Counted from the first letter of the stretch, positions 1 to 7,102 are shown. The stretch: 37,725 bases of DNA from an uncultured Clostridia bacterium (GCA_947623175.1 CANQGK010000023.1:1-37725), one strand, 5' to 3'. A program made the numbers and translations. The notes: a model not told the origin generated them from the sequence alone.

Positions 1-20
1 AATAGACCGAGGGCTTGACC
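1..20 (+). rRNA. 23S rRNA, extreme 3' end (partial)
   Basis: The first 20 bases end in GAGGGCTTGACC, which matches the conserved 3' terminus of Firmicutes 23S rRNA (variants of GGUCGAGGACUUAACC). The spacer that follows, with a run of T and the phrase TTGTTCAGTTTTGA, is typical of the region just after 23S in Bacillota. Only the tail is in the window, so the rest of the gene must lie to the left. The exact 3' boundary is uncertain by a few bases. Confidence 0.72.
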
Positions 21-82
21 TATTTTTTCTTCGATCCTCTTCCCCATACTTGTTCAGTTTTGAAGGTGCGAATTATTCAGAT

Positions 83-158
83 GCACCATTAGCTCAGTTG
101 GCAGAGCACCTGACTCTTAATCAGGGTGTCCCGGGTTCGAGTCCCTGATGGTGCACCA
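83..158 (+). tRNA. tRNA-Lys(CTT)
   Basis: A full 76-nt cloverleaf can be drawn. The acceptor GCACCAT pairs with ATGGTGC, the anticodon stem is CCTGA/TCAGG with loop CTCTTAA (anticodon CTT), and the T-arm carries GGTTCGAGTCC. The CCA end is encoded (156-158). It lies between the 23S end and the 5S gene and is probably part of the rRNA transcript. Confidence 0.96.
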
Positions 159-210
159 TTTGATTATAGGCTTGTTAATGGTGAAAAATCACAACGAGCT
201 TTATATATGT

Positions 211-286
211 GGCCCGTTGGTCAAGTGGCCTAAGACTCCGGCCTCTCACGCCGGCAACATGGGTTCGAATCCCGTACGGGTCACCA
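211..286 (+). tRNA. tRNA-Glu(CTC)
   Basis: A full cloverleaf is visible. The acceptor GGCCCGT pairs with ACGGGTC (one G-U), the anticodon loop is CTCTCAC giving anticodon CTC, and the T-arm contains GGTTCGAATCC. The CCA end is encoded at 284-286. Anticodon CTC reads GAG; a TTC isoacceptor is presumably elsewhere. It sits 52 nt after tRNA-Lys and 77 nt before 5S. Confidence 0.95.
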
Positions 287-363
287 TTTTTTAAAAATTT
301 TATATTTGGTATTAAACGGGAATACCCGTTTGATATACGGTGCCGAAAGGCACAACCGAAATA

Positions 364-479
364 GTTGGTGTTGATTGCGGCGAGGGTCCACCCGTTCCCA
401 TACCGAACACGGAAGTTAAGCTCGCTTGCGCTGAAGATACTTGGCGGGAAGCTGCCCGGGAAAATAAGTAGATGCCAAC
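364..479 (+). rRNA. rrf: 5S rRNA
   Basis: This 116-nt segment has the hallmark 5S core CCGAACACGGAAGTTAAG preceded by CACCCGTTCCCAT. The terminal helix pairs GTTGGTG (364-370) with TGCCAAC (473-479). It lies between tRNA-Glu and tRNA-Asn, so it is separated from the 23S end by two tRNA genes. Ends are set from the terminal helix and may be off by one or two bases. Confidence 0.95.
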
Positions 480-486
480 ATTTTTT

Positions 487-562
487 GCCCTAATAGCTCA
501 GTCGGTAGAGCATGCGGCTGTTAACCGCAGTGTCACAGGTTCGAGTCCTGTTTGGGGCGCCA
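487..562 (+). tRNA. tRNA-Asn(GTT)
   Basis: A 76-nt cloverleaf starts 7 nt after 5S. The acceptor GCCCTAA pairs with TTGGGGC, the anticodon stem TGCGG/CCGCA encloses loop CTGTTAA (anticodon GTT), and the T-arm is AGGTTCGAGTCCT. CCA is encoded at 560-562. It is the last stable RNA of the operon. Confidence 0.96.
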
Positions 563-591
563 TGATTGCCCTACGAAAAGGCAAACACATC

Positions 592-618
592 GAAACCCCT
601 TGTAAATCAAGGGGTTTC
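592..618 (+). terminator. Hairpin after tRNA-Asn, possible rRNA-operon terminator
   Basis: A perfect 10-bp stem GAAACCCCTT / AAGGGGTTTC encloses the loop GTAAATC. It lies 30 nt after the last tRNA, where the stable-RNA transcript should end. A long U tract is absent after the stem (only scattered T), so it is an imperfect intrinsic terminator. It could instead be part of a tRNA-adjacent integration scar. Confidence 0.45.
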
Positions 619-674
619 AGTGCGTTTAGGGCATTTCTCACGATTTACCTTCCGTGGCAAACAATTCCCGATTT

Positions 675-706
675 TTCCGATCCTGCCGGACTTGAACCGG
701 TGAAGC
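675..706 (-). other. tRNA 3'-end-like fragment
   Basis: Read on the minus strand, 700-686 gives a T-arm-like CCGGTTCAAGTCCGG, followed by a short acceptor-like stretch. No matching D-arm, anticodon arm or 5' acceptor strand can be found beside it, so it is not a functional tRNA. It may be a relic of a tRNA or of an integration site. Apart from this and the hairpin at 592-618, I see no gene in 563-853. Confidence 0.3.
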
Positions 707-853
707 CATGAAAAGCGGGGCATTCCGAGAAAAAGCTATCTTATCGGCATATGCTTGTGAATCGAGCGAAGAGGTATGAAGTCGACGATTATATCTGCGG
801 GAAATAAGATTGGTAAACAAAATTAAAATTTTATAAAAAGGGCGAAAAATCAA

Positions 854-2050
854 GTGAAAACACAATCCGAAAGAGCGGAAATCAGAAAAGCGTTAACAAT
901 CGGCGCGGTGTGTATCGCGACCTATCTTGCGAACTATTATCTGCGTAACATGCTGGGCGTGCTTACGCCGCAGATGCTCGCCGGCGGGAAATTCACGGTA
1001 GGGCATATAGGCATCCTATCGTCCGTGTATATGTTTTTTTACGCGGCGGGACAGCTCATAAACGGCATTCTCGGAGACGTTTTTTCGCCCAAAAAAATGA
1101 CGGTTTTCGGCATATTTTCAGCCGGCATGGTCACGGTGCTTTTCCCGTTTTTGGGCGGAAAAATTCCGCAAATACTCTGCTTTGCGGTTTTGGGGTTCTG
1201 TCTTTCCATGGTGCGCGGGCCGGTTATGAAGATAATTTCCGAAAACACGAGGCCGGATCTTGCCCGCAATATCTGCGTGTTTTTCTCGGTGGCGTCCTTC
1301 GCGGGGCCGCTCATCGCCGCGCTGTTCGCCATGATGGGCAATTGGCGGATGTCCTTTATCGCGGCGGGCTGCGTCGCCGTGCCGGTGGCGTTGGCGGCGT
1401 ATGCGGTTTTCACGTCTTTGGAAAAGCGGAAGCTTGTAGCCTATCAAAGTTCAAAAGGGCAGGGGCTTTCGTCGGTTTTAGCGATTTTCAAAATAGAAAG
1501 ATTTGCCTTTTATATGGTAATCGCCTGCATTACCGAAATAAATGCGACCTCGATCTCGTTCTGGATACCCACCTTTTTGACCGAAAACCTGCACTTTGAC
1601 GACAAAACCGCAAACCTTATTTTTACTGTGATCTCGACACTGCGCGCCGTTATGCCGTTTTTCTCGCTTATGATCTATCGCGCCGCCGGCTGTCGGGATA
1701 TACCCGTAATGCGCACATCCTTTTTGACCGCCACCGCGCTCTTCGCTCTGCTGCTCGTCGCTCCGAACCGATGGTTCTCCCTCGTCTTTTTAAGCTTGGC
1801 GCTTATGGCGGTGACCTGTTCCTCCGCCTTGCTTTGGAGCATTTATATCCCGGGACTCGGCAAGACGGGCAAGGTGTCCGGCGTAAACGGCATCCTCGAC
1901 TGCACGGGTTACGTCGCCGCCGCCGTCTCCAATATGGTTTTCGCGGGCGTTATGAGCCGCGTCGGCTGGAACACGGTGTTTATCCTTTGGGCTTCATTAG
2001 GCGCGATGGGTGTTATCACCACCCTGTTTGTACGGCAGAAATCCTCTTGA
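854..2050 (+). CDS. MFS transporter, organophosphate:phosphate antiporter (OPA)-like
   Basis: The 398-residue hydrophobic protein has about 12 membrane segments, the normal size for the major facilitator superfamily. A motif-A-like loop, GDVFSPKKM, lies between helices 2 and 3 (about residues 75-84). The N-terminal helix with NYYLRNMLGVLTPQM resembles the OPA branch (GlpT/UhpT relatives), which import sugar phosphates or related acids in exchange for phosphate. Substrate cannot be read from sequence; hexuronate or a sugar phosphate would fit the kdg genes downstream, but those are in a separate unit. The start is GTG at 854 with a weak GGGCG upstream. The gene stands alone after the rRNA operon, and its stop codon (2048-2050) overlaps the -35 box of the next promoter. 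Confidence 0.8.
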   Translation: MKTQSERAEIRKALTIGAVCIATYLANYYLRNMLGVLTPQMLAGGKFTVGHIGILSSVYMFFYAAGQLINGILGDVFSPKKMTVFGIFSAGMVTVLFPFLGGKIPQILCFAVLGFCLSMVRGPVMKIISENTRPDLARNICVFFSVASFAGPLIAALFAMMGNWRMSFIAAGCVAVPVALAAYAVFTSLEKRKLVAYQSSKGQGLSSVLAIFKIERFAFYMVIACITEINATSISFWIPTFLTENLHFDDKTANLIFTVISTLRAVMPFFSLMIYRAAGCRDIPVMRTSFLTATALFALLLVAPNRWFSLVFLSLALMAVTCSSALLWSIYIPGLGKTGKVSGVNGILDCTGYVAAAVSNMVFAGVMSRVGWNTVFILWASLGAMGVITTLFVRQKSS

Positions 2051-2075
2051 CAAGCCCTATTGAATAGGGTATAAT
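2047..2075 (+). promoter_or_regulatory. Promoter with palindromic operator for the toxin-antitoxin pair
   Basis: A consensus -35 TTGACA (2047-2052) and a consensus -10 TATAAT (2070-2075) are separated by exactly 17 bp. Within the spacer lies a perfect palindrome, CCCTATT-G-AATAGGG (2055-2069). Inference: this is the operator bound by the downstream XRE antitoxin, as is usual for HigBA-type autoregulation. The -35 box begins inside the stop region of the MFS gene. Confidence 0.88.
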
Positions 2076-2100
2076 ACAACTGCAGGACAGGAAGATTGAT

Positions 2101-2457
2101 ATGACAAGAGAATTTGTGGAGTTACCGTTGTTTCGTTCAAAATGGAAATCTTTAGGTCTTAATGATGATGATTTATTAAGATTAGAGGAAGAAATATTAC
2201 TTGATCCTAAAACGGGAAATGTCATGAAAGAAACCGGCGGCATCAGGAAAATGCGGTTTGCGTTTGAACATCGTGGAAAAAGCGGAAGTGTTCGTGTTAT
2301 CTATATAGATTTTGAAGTTTATGAGAAAATTTATCTCTTAACAGCATATCCTAAGAACGAGAAGGATAATCTTTCAAAAGCTGAACGCAATGAACTTCGC
2401 ATACTTGTCAAAGTGCTTGAAAATCAACTTGCAGAAAATGAAAATAAGGAGGATTGA
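2101..2457 (+). CDS. HigB/RelE-type toxin of a type II toxin-antitoxin system
   Basis: The 118-residue basic protein matches the RelE/HigB-2 style (PF06296-like). It has the signature block GGIRKMRFAFEHRGKSGSVR followed by VIYIDF and a C-terminal YPKNEKDNLSKAE segment. Members are usually ribosome-dependent mRNA interferases that bind in the A site. The ATG at 2101 follows AGGAAG at a good distance and lies about 20 nt after the expected transcription start. Toxin-first order with the antitoxin immediately behind is the HigBA arrangement. The base composition is AT-richer than the surrounding sugar genes, which suggests acquisition. Confidence 0.88.
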   Translation: MTREFVELPLFRSKWKSLGLNDDDLLRLEEEILLDPKTGNVMKETGGIRKMRFAFEHRGKSGSVRVIYIDFEVYEKIYLLTAYPKNEKDNLSKAERNELRILVKVLENQLAENENKED

Positions 2458-2459
2458 GC

Positions 2460-2768
2460 ATGTCTGTATTTGATGAAATTAAAATCGGATTAAATGAAGC
2501 TGTTGAATATGAAAAAGGAAACCTTAAAGCACGCTCAAGAACGCTTTCTGTTTTACCGATTGAGGAGTTTTCCGCGAAAGAAATCAAGGAAATTCGCAGA
2601 AATACCGGACTTACACAAATCCTTTTCGCAAAATATCTCGGTGTTTCTCTGAAAACGGTTGAAGCGTGGGAGGCAGGTCGTAATCAACCGAGCGGCTCTG
2701 CCAGCAGGCTGCTTTTCATTACTAAAAATGATCCGCAATTTCCAAAACATTCAGGTATAGTTTCCTGA
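2460..2768 (+). CDS. XRE/HigA-type antitoxin
   Basis: The product of about 102 residues carries a C-terminal helix-turn-helix: IKEIRRNTGLTQILFAKYLG, then VSLKTVEAWEAGRNQPSG. This is the HigA/NadS-type antitoxin fold with the DNA-binding domain at the C-terminus. I chose ATG 2460 because AAGGAGG (2446-2452) sits 7 nt upstream; the TTG at 2454 would lie almost on that site. The start is 2 nt after the toxin stop, so the two are translationally coupled. It probably neutralises the toxin and represses the promoter at 2047-2075 through its palindrome. Confidence 0.88.
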   Translation: MSVFDEIKIGLNEAVEYEKGNLKARSRTLSVLPIEEFSAKEIKEIRRNTGLTQILFAKYLGVSLKTVEAWEAGRNQPSGSASRLLFITKNDPQFPKHSGIVS

Positions 2769-2814
2769 CAATCACAAATTTGCAAAAGCGGTTTAACTCT
2801 TATTAAGCGATATT

Positions 2815-2852
2815 ATAAAAAAACTGTCCGGCATACCGGGCAGTTTGCTTTT
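2815..2852 (+). terminator. Intrinsic terminator of the toxin-antitoxin operon
   Basis: The stem AAACTGTCCGG (2821-2831) pairs with CCGGGCAGTTT (2836-2846), with one T-G pair, around a CATA loop. An A run precedes it and GCTTTT follows. It lies 47 nt after the antitoxin stop. Confidence 0.85.
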
Positions 2853-2913
2853 GTAAAGATGAAATGATAGGATTTTAATCGGGTTAACCTCTAAAATTTA
2901 TGCGAAAAAACGG

Positions 2914-2997
2914 CGCAAATCTCTCCGTCAAAAATGCGCAAATCTCTTTGGCAAAATACCGCAAATCTCTCCGGCAAAACAGCGCAAATCTCTTTAA
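2914..2997 (+). repeat. Four-copy 23-bp tandem repeat
   Basis: The core CGCAAATCTCT recurs at 2914, 2937, 2960 and 2983, always 23 bp apart. The remainder of the unit is close to CCGGCAAAANNG; the last copy is truncated. The array stops 5 nt before the -35 box of the ATPase promoter. I treat the peptide that could be read from it as spurious. There are no spacers, so it is not a CRISPR array. From memory, similar units occur scattered in Clostridia; this was not checked. Confidence 0.85.
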
Positions 2998-3002
2998 TGA
3001 TA

Positions 3003-3031
3003 TTGACTTTTTAAAATTATTTGGGTATAAT
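3003..3031 (+). promoter_or_regulatory. Promoter of the DUF4143 ATPase gene
   Basis: TTGACT (3003-3008) and TATAAT (3026-3031) are separated by 17 bp. The ribosome binding site AAGGAGAGG region starts only about 10 nt after the -10 box, so the leader is very short (about 16 nt). The upstream 23-bp repeats abut this promoter. Confidence 0.82.
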
Positions 3032-3053
3032 AATTTAAGAAGGAGAGGGATTT

Positions 3054-4349
3054 ATGGCTTCAAAAGAATATATAAAACGAATATGCGACAGTGAATTGCA
3101 ATTAAAGCTGGACGCTTTCGGCGCGGTTCATATCGTAGGGCCTAAATGGTGCGGAAAAACTACCACAGCCAAGCAATTTGCCAAGAGCTATATCGAATTG
3201 CAGGATCCGGATAAGCGGGATATGTATTTGGAAACGGCAAAAATCAAGCCTTCAAACCTGCTGGTCGGCGATAACCCCAGACTTATTGACGAATGGCAGA
3301 TCGCGCCTAATTTATGGGATGCGGTCAGAGTTTCCGTCGATCGAAGAAATGAAGACGGTTTATATATTCTCACAGGTTCCAATTCGATCGATAAATCGGA
3401 GATAATGCATACCGGAACAGGACGGATAGATACGCTTGATATGTATCCTATGAGCCTTTACGAAACCGGTGAATCAAACGGAAAAGTCTCGCTTATCGAA
3501 TTGTTTAATAATTCCTCGGCGCTCGAGTCCGGCTGTCAGTCAAATCTTTCTATCGATCGGCTGATTTTTGCCGCATGCAGAGGCGGATGGCCTTCTTCGA
3601 TCATGAAGAAAAGCGATAAAGCGAAACTTTTGGTTGCGCAAAGTTATTTCGAAGGATTATGCCGTGAGGATATGTCTAATGTGGACGGTGTAAAGCGGAA
3701 CGAAACCACGTCAAGGCTGTTGCTTCGTTCCTATGCGCGCAATATTTCCACAATGGCGTCCAATCAATCCATTATTAATGATATAAATGCAAACACCGAA
3801 ATATCCGAAACTACGTTTTACGACTATGTGAATGCGCTCAAAAAGTTGTATGTTATTCAGGATGTGGAGGCTTGGTCGCCCGCCATCAGATCAAAGAGCG
3901 CAATTCAGGCTACCAACAAGCGTGAATTTGTCGATCCTTCGCTTGTTGTGGCAGCGCTTGGCGTCGATCCGGAATATTTTAATCTGGATCTGAAAACCTT
4001 CGGATTTGTTTTTGAAACCCTATGCATCCGCGATTTGAAAGCGTATTCTTCGGCTTACGGCGGCAAGATATCATATTATCACGATAGGTACGGACTTGAA
4101 GCCGATTGCGTTTTGCATTTGAGAGACGGAAGATATGCCTTGATTGAGATCAAGCTCGGAAGCGCGGATATTGAGGAAGGGGCAAAGCATCTTTTGGAAT
4201 TGGAAAGATTGATCAAAGAATACAACTTGAAGGAAGAGCAAATCAAACTGCGCCTGCCGGATCTGAAAATCGTTATTACGGGTACACAATACGGCTATAA
4301 GAGGGAAGACGGCGTTTTGGTTGTGCCGATCGGTTGTTTGAAAGATTAA
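3054..4349 (+). CDS. AAA-family ATPase with C-terminal DUF4143 (PD-(D/E)XK-like) domain
   Basis: The 431-residue protein has a P-loop GPKWCGKT (residues 29-36), a Walker B-like LIDEWQIAPNLWD near residue 77, and the sensor-like ILTGSNS near residue 106. The C-terminal half (about 290-400) has LEADCVLHL followed by YALIEIKLG. This gives the D...ExK pattern of PD-(D/E)XK-fold domains typical of DUF4143. This family (PF13173 plus PF13635) is widespread in Clostridia and its cellular role is not established. The ATG follows AGGAGAGGG. It has its own promoter and terminator and is monocistronic. Together with the adjacent toxin-antitoxin pair it looks like an acquired accessory block. Confidence 0.88.
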   Translation: MASKEYIKRICDSELQLKLDAFGAVHIVGPKWCGKTTTAKQFAKSYIELQDPDKRDMYLETAKIKPSNLLVGDNPRLIDEWQIAPNLWDAVRVSVDRRNEDGLYILTGSNSIDKSEIMHTGTGRIDTLDMYPMSLYETGESNGKVSLIELFNNSSALESGCQSNLSIDRLIFAACRGGWPSSIMKKSDKAKLLVAQSYFEGLCREDMSNVDGVKRNETTSRLLLRSYARNISTMASNQSIINDINANTEISETTFYDYVNALKKLYVIQDVEAWSPAIRSKSAIQATNKREFVDPSLVVAALGVDPEYFNLDLKTFGFVFETLCIRDLKAYSSAYGGKISYYHDRYGLEADCVLHLRDGRYALIEIKLGSADIEEGAKHLLELERLIKEYNLKEEQIKLRLPDLKIVITGTQYGYKREDGVLVVPIGCLKD

Positions 4350-4364
4350 TAATAGATAAACTGT

Positions 4365-4396
4365 AAACGCCATCTCAAAAAGGTGGCGTTTTTCTT
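4365..4396 (+). terminator. Intrinsic terminator after the ATPase gene
   Basis: An 11-bp stem, AAACGCCATCT / AGGTGGCGTTT (one T-G pair), has the loop CAAAA and a following TTTTCTT. It serves the plus-strand ATPase. The A-rich 5' flank could also let it stop the convergent AraC transcript, which ends at 4429. Confidence 0.88.
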
Positions 4397-4428
4397 ATGC
4401 TCAAAATTAAGAATTGGGAGGAAGGTTA

Positions 4429-5217
4429 TCATTTTCGCATATGTGTCGACGGCGTCATATCAAACATTTTTCTGTATTGCATATAAAATCCGGAATAATC
4501 ATTAAATCCGCACTCGCTTGCGGCGACGGTCGCCTGTTCGCCGTCCGAGATTTTTGCGTGCGCCAAAATAAGCCTTTTTTTGATTATATATTTGTGAATG
4601 GAGATGTTCATATTTTTCTTAAAAGTATGCATAAGGGTAGAGGGTGAAACGTTAAGGCACCGGGCTATGTTTTCGATACTTAAATTTTCCGTAAGTCTTT
4701 CGGCGATGTATTCAATAGCCTGTTTTGTTAAGCCGTCATTAAGGCTGTTAATAATTTCCGTACTCTTTTTGGCTTTGATTTCATCAAGCAATAAATTCAA
4801 AACGGCCTGTGATATAACCGACGACAGTTCTTCATTTGGATTTTCGGCTAAGCGCATCATTTTCGAAAAAAGATACGCGGCGGCTTTATCGCTTTCGGTA
4901 ATAAAAAGCTCCTGCATACCGTTTTTAATAAGGGATATATTATCTTCGGTTTCATAAAACTGAAAAACACAGCGGCAGTATTCGTCTTGTTTTCCTTTGA
5001 TAAGCACCTGATGATAGGTTTCTTTGGGTATTACGATAAGGGTTTGCGGCTTAAGCTTTGCATGTACCGTTTCGGATATAAGCTCGGCGTCACCTCCCAA
5101 AAATAAAATTATTTCATGGAACAGATGAAATTCCTTGCCCGAACGGTCGCTTATTCCTTTTGCGTGTTTGAAAGCTATGTTATCGCCGGTAACGTATCTT
5201 GAAAATAAATCCGACAT
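4429..5217 (-). CDS. AraC-family transcriptional regulator (divergent from kdgA)
   Basis: The protein of about 262 residues has an N-terminal cupin-like sensing region (EFHLFHEIILFLGGDAEL; then LIVIPKETYHQVL). The C-terminal pair of helix-turn-helix motifs starts at LSIENIARCLNVSPSTLMHT and ends with the family signature GFNDYSGFYMQYRKMFDMTP. I prefer the ATG at 5217 because GGGGTG lies 6 nt upstream on the minus strand; an adjacent ATG at 5220 and a longer frame to 5283 are less likely. Its position back to back with kdgA-kdgK, across a region full of repeated sites, suggests it controls them and itself, probably in response to a sugar acid or oligosaccharide. The ligand is unknown. Confidence 0.9.
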   Translation of the reverse strand: MSDLFSRYVTGDNIAFKHAKGISDRSGKEFHLFHEIILFLGGDAELISETVHAKLKPQTLIVIPKETYHQVLIKGKQDEYCRCVFQFYETEDNISLIKNGMQELFITESDKAAAYLFSKMMRLAENPNEELSSVISQAVLNLLLDEIKAKKSTEIINSLNDGLTKQAIEYIAERLTENLSIENIARCLNVSPSTLMHTFKKNMNISIHKYIIKKRLILAHAKISDGEQATVAASECGFNDYSGFYMQYRKMFDMTPSTHMRK

Positions 5218-5256
5218 CATTATCACCCCGTTTATTTTAACATTTTTTTGCAGAAA

Positions 5257-5319
5257 AATCAATATAAATTGCAGATTGCACAATTTATATTGATTAAACT
5301 ATATGTTAATATAAATTAA
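5257..5319. promoter_or_regulatory. Operator region between araC-type gene and kdgA
   Basis: A perfect 15-bp inverted repeat is present: AATCAATATAAATTG at 5257-5271 and its reverse complement at 5281-5295, with 9 nt between. The core AATATAAATT appears a third time at 5309-5318 in direct orientation. Three copies of one site in a divergent AraC/kdgA intergenic region are the expected pattern for AraC-family binding sites. No clear sigma-70 box pair with 17-bp spacing could be assigned here. Confidence 0.75.
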
Positions 5320-5343
5320 ATTAACATAGAAAGAGGGATTAAA

Positions 5344-5994
5344 ATGCGCAGGGAAATTATTGAGAGGGTAAAGGATAAAAAGCTGATTGTAATTGTACGC
5401 GGAGTTTACGGTGAGGATTGCCTCAAGCTTGCAAAGGCGCTGTATGAGGGCGGAATAGAGCTTATGGAGGTGACCTTTGACCAGTCGAGTACGGAAAACC
5501 AAAAGAAAACCGCCGATACGATAAGGCTTATAAACGAGGAAATGCAGGGCAGGGTTATTATGGGCGCGGGTACCGTTACCGCCCCCGAAATGCTCGAAGA
5601 GGCATATAATGCGGGCGCAAAATTTATCGTATCTCCCGATACAAATCCCGAAATCATAAGTGCCACCGTGGCTAAGGGTATGGTCTCGATGCCGGGAGCG
5701 ATGACGCCTACGGAGATATTGACCGCTTATAACGTCGGCGCGGATTTTGTAAAGGTATTTCCCGTATCAAATTTGGGTCCGGCTTATATCAAAGCGCTCA
5801 GAGCGCCGTTAAATCATATTCCCCTGCTTGCGGTGGGCGGTGTTAACGAAAAGAATATCGGCGAATTTATCAAGGCGGGCGCCTGCGGAGCCGGTGTGGG
5901 CGGCAACCTTGTAAACAAAGAGTGGATAGCAAACGGTGAGTTTGATAAAATCACCGATCTTGCAAGAGAGTTTTTGAGGAATATTAATTTATAA
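5344..5994 (+). CDS. kdgA: 2-dehydro-3-deoxyphosphogluconate (KDPG) aldolase
   Basis: This 216-residue class I aldolase cleaves KDPG to pyruvate and glyceraldehyde-3-phosphate, the last step of hexuronate breakdown. Family landmarks are the catalytic-type Glu in LMEVTFD (E45 of E. coli Eda), GAGTVTAPEML, SPDTNPEI, and the Schiff-base lysine in FVKVFP (K133 of Eda). GGVNEKNIGEF supplies the phosphate-binding loop. The position of Eda Arg49 is Asp here, a position that also varies in other homologues. ATG 5344 follows AGAGGG. It is followed after 12 nt by the kinase gene. Inferred regulator: the divergent AraC protein. Confidence 0.92.
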   Translation: MRREIIERVKDKKLIVIVRGVYGEDCLKLAKALYEGGIELMEVTFDQSSTENQKKTADTIRLINEEMQGRVIMGAGTVTAPEMLEEAYNAGAKFIVSPDTNPEIISATVAKGMVSMPGAMTPTEILTAYNVGADFVKVFPVSNLGPAYIKALRAPLNHIPLLAVGGVNEKNIGEFIKAGACGAGVGGNLVNKEWIANGEFDKITDLAREFLRNINL

Positions 5995-6006
5995 AGGGTG
6001 ACAAAA

Positions 6007-7029
6007 ATGAAAAAGATTATTACGTTCGGCGAAATTATGATGCGGCTTAATCCTACCGGATACCTCAGATTTGTACAGGCAAATTCCTTTGAGGCAAGTT
6101 ATGCCGGTGGCGAAGCCAACGTTGCCGTATCCCTTGCCAATTACGGAATGAATGCGGCGTTTGTTTCAAAGGTTCCCGCGCACGAAATCGGTCAGAATGC
6201 TGTAAACGCGCTTCGCAAATACGGCGTGGATACTTCTTTTATGGTGCGCGGCGGTGAGCGATTGGGCATTTATTTTGTAGAAAAGGGCGCTTCGCAACGC
6301 GCTTCCAAGGTGATTTACGACCGCGCCGGTTCGGCGATCGCAAAGGCGGAGAAAAACGATTTTGATTGGGACGGCATTTTTGAGGGCGCCGATTGGTTTC
6401 ACTTTACGGGAATTACCCCCGCGTTATCCGATAACCTTGCCGCAATTTGTAAAGACGCTTGCATAAAAGCCAAAGAAAAGGGGTTGAAAATATCCTGCGA
6501 CCTTAATTACCGCAACAAGCTTTGGACAAGAGAAGCGGCAAACAAGGTCATGACCGAATTATGTAAATACGTTGACGTATGCATCGCCAACGAAGAAGAC
6601 GCCAAAGACGTATTCGGCATAGAGGCGGAAAACACCGATCTGATGGCGGGCAAGGTGAACGATGCGGGCTACATAAGCGTCGCGCAAAAGCTTACCGAAA
6701 TGTTCGGCTTCGAAAAGGTTGCGATAACACTGCGTTCAAGTATTTCCGCTTCCGACAACGAATGGGGAGCCATGCTTTACAGTGACGGTAAGGCATATTT
6801 CAGTCCTAAATACCTTGTTCACATAGTCGACCGCGTAGGAGGCGGCGACAGCTTCGGCGGCGGGCTTATTTACTCGCTGCTTTCGGGGTATGACGAGCAA
6901 AAAGCGATTAACTTTGCCGCCGCGGCTTCATGCCTTAAGCACAGTATCGAGCAGGACTTTAATCTTGTCTGTGTTAAAGAGGTTGAATCTTTGGCGGGAG
7001 GAAATGCTTCGGGTAGGGTACAAAGGTAG
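6007..7029 (+). CDS. kdgK: 2-keto-3-deoxygluconate kinase (PfkB family)
   Basis: The 340-residue kinase phosphorylates 2-keto-3-deoxygluconate to KDPG, the substrate of the aldolase encoded just upstream. It has the first PfkB signature GGEANVAVSLANYG (about residue 33) and the second, RVGGGDSFGGGLIYSLLSG (about 277), with the catalytic Asp in GGGDSF. The N-terminal FGEIMMRLNP is typical of KdgK. I chose ATG 6007 (AAAGGG 7 nt upstream) over the in-frame GTG at 5998, which overlaps that site. The pair kdgA-kdgK forms a compact operon ending in the terminator at 7054-7088. Confidence 0.92.
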   Translation: MKKIITFGEIMMRLNPTGYLRFVQANSFEASYAGGEANVAVSLANYGMNAAFVSKVPAHEIGQNAVNALRKYGVDTSFMVRGGERLGIYFVEKGASQRASKVIYDRAGSAIAKAEKNDFDWDGIFEGADWFHFTGITPALSDNLAAICKDACIKAKEKGLKISCDLNYRNKLWTREAANKVMTELCKYVDVCIANEEDAKDVFGIEAENTDLMAGKVNDAGYISVAQKLTEMFGFEKVAITLRSSISASDNEWGAMLYSDGKAYFSPKYLVHIVDRVGGGDSFGGGLIYSLLSGYDEQKAINFAAAASCLKHSIEQDFNLVCVKEVESLAGGNASGRVQR

Positions 7030-7053
7030 CGATATTCGCGGCATAAATATATA

Positions 7054-7088
7054 AAAACAAAACCGCCTGCGAAAGGCGGTTTTGTTTT
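7054..7088. terminator. Bidirectional intrinsic terminator between kdgK and the PbH gene
   Basis: A perfect 15-bp stem, AAAACAAAACCGCCT / AGGCGGTTTTGTTTT, surrounds a GCGAA loop. The A-rich 5' arm and T-rich 3' arm make it work in both directions. It serves the converging kdgK and 7103-8998 genes, which end 25 and 15 nt away. Confidence 0.92.
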
Positions 7089-7102
7089 CGCTCCGTATTG
7101 GC

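Noticed and set aside
472..711. Open frame across tRNA-Asn
   Set aside because: It overlaps a clear tRNA and the end of 5S, and its product has no protein-like pattern.
810..837. TTGGTA-N16-TATAAA as promoter of the MFS gene
   Set aside because: Transcription would start about 10 nt before the GTG and would exclude the putative ribosome binding site; the boxes are weak and AT-rich.
2914..2997. CRISPR-like periodicity
   Set aside because: The copies are contiguous and 23 bp apart with no unique spacers, and no cas genes are near.
2900..3094. Open frame of 64 codons over the 23-bp repeats
   Set aside because: Its sequence is just the translated repeat, it runs through the promoter of the ATPase gene, and it has no ribosome binding site.
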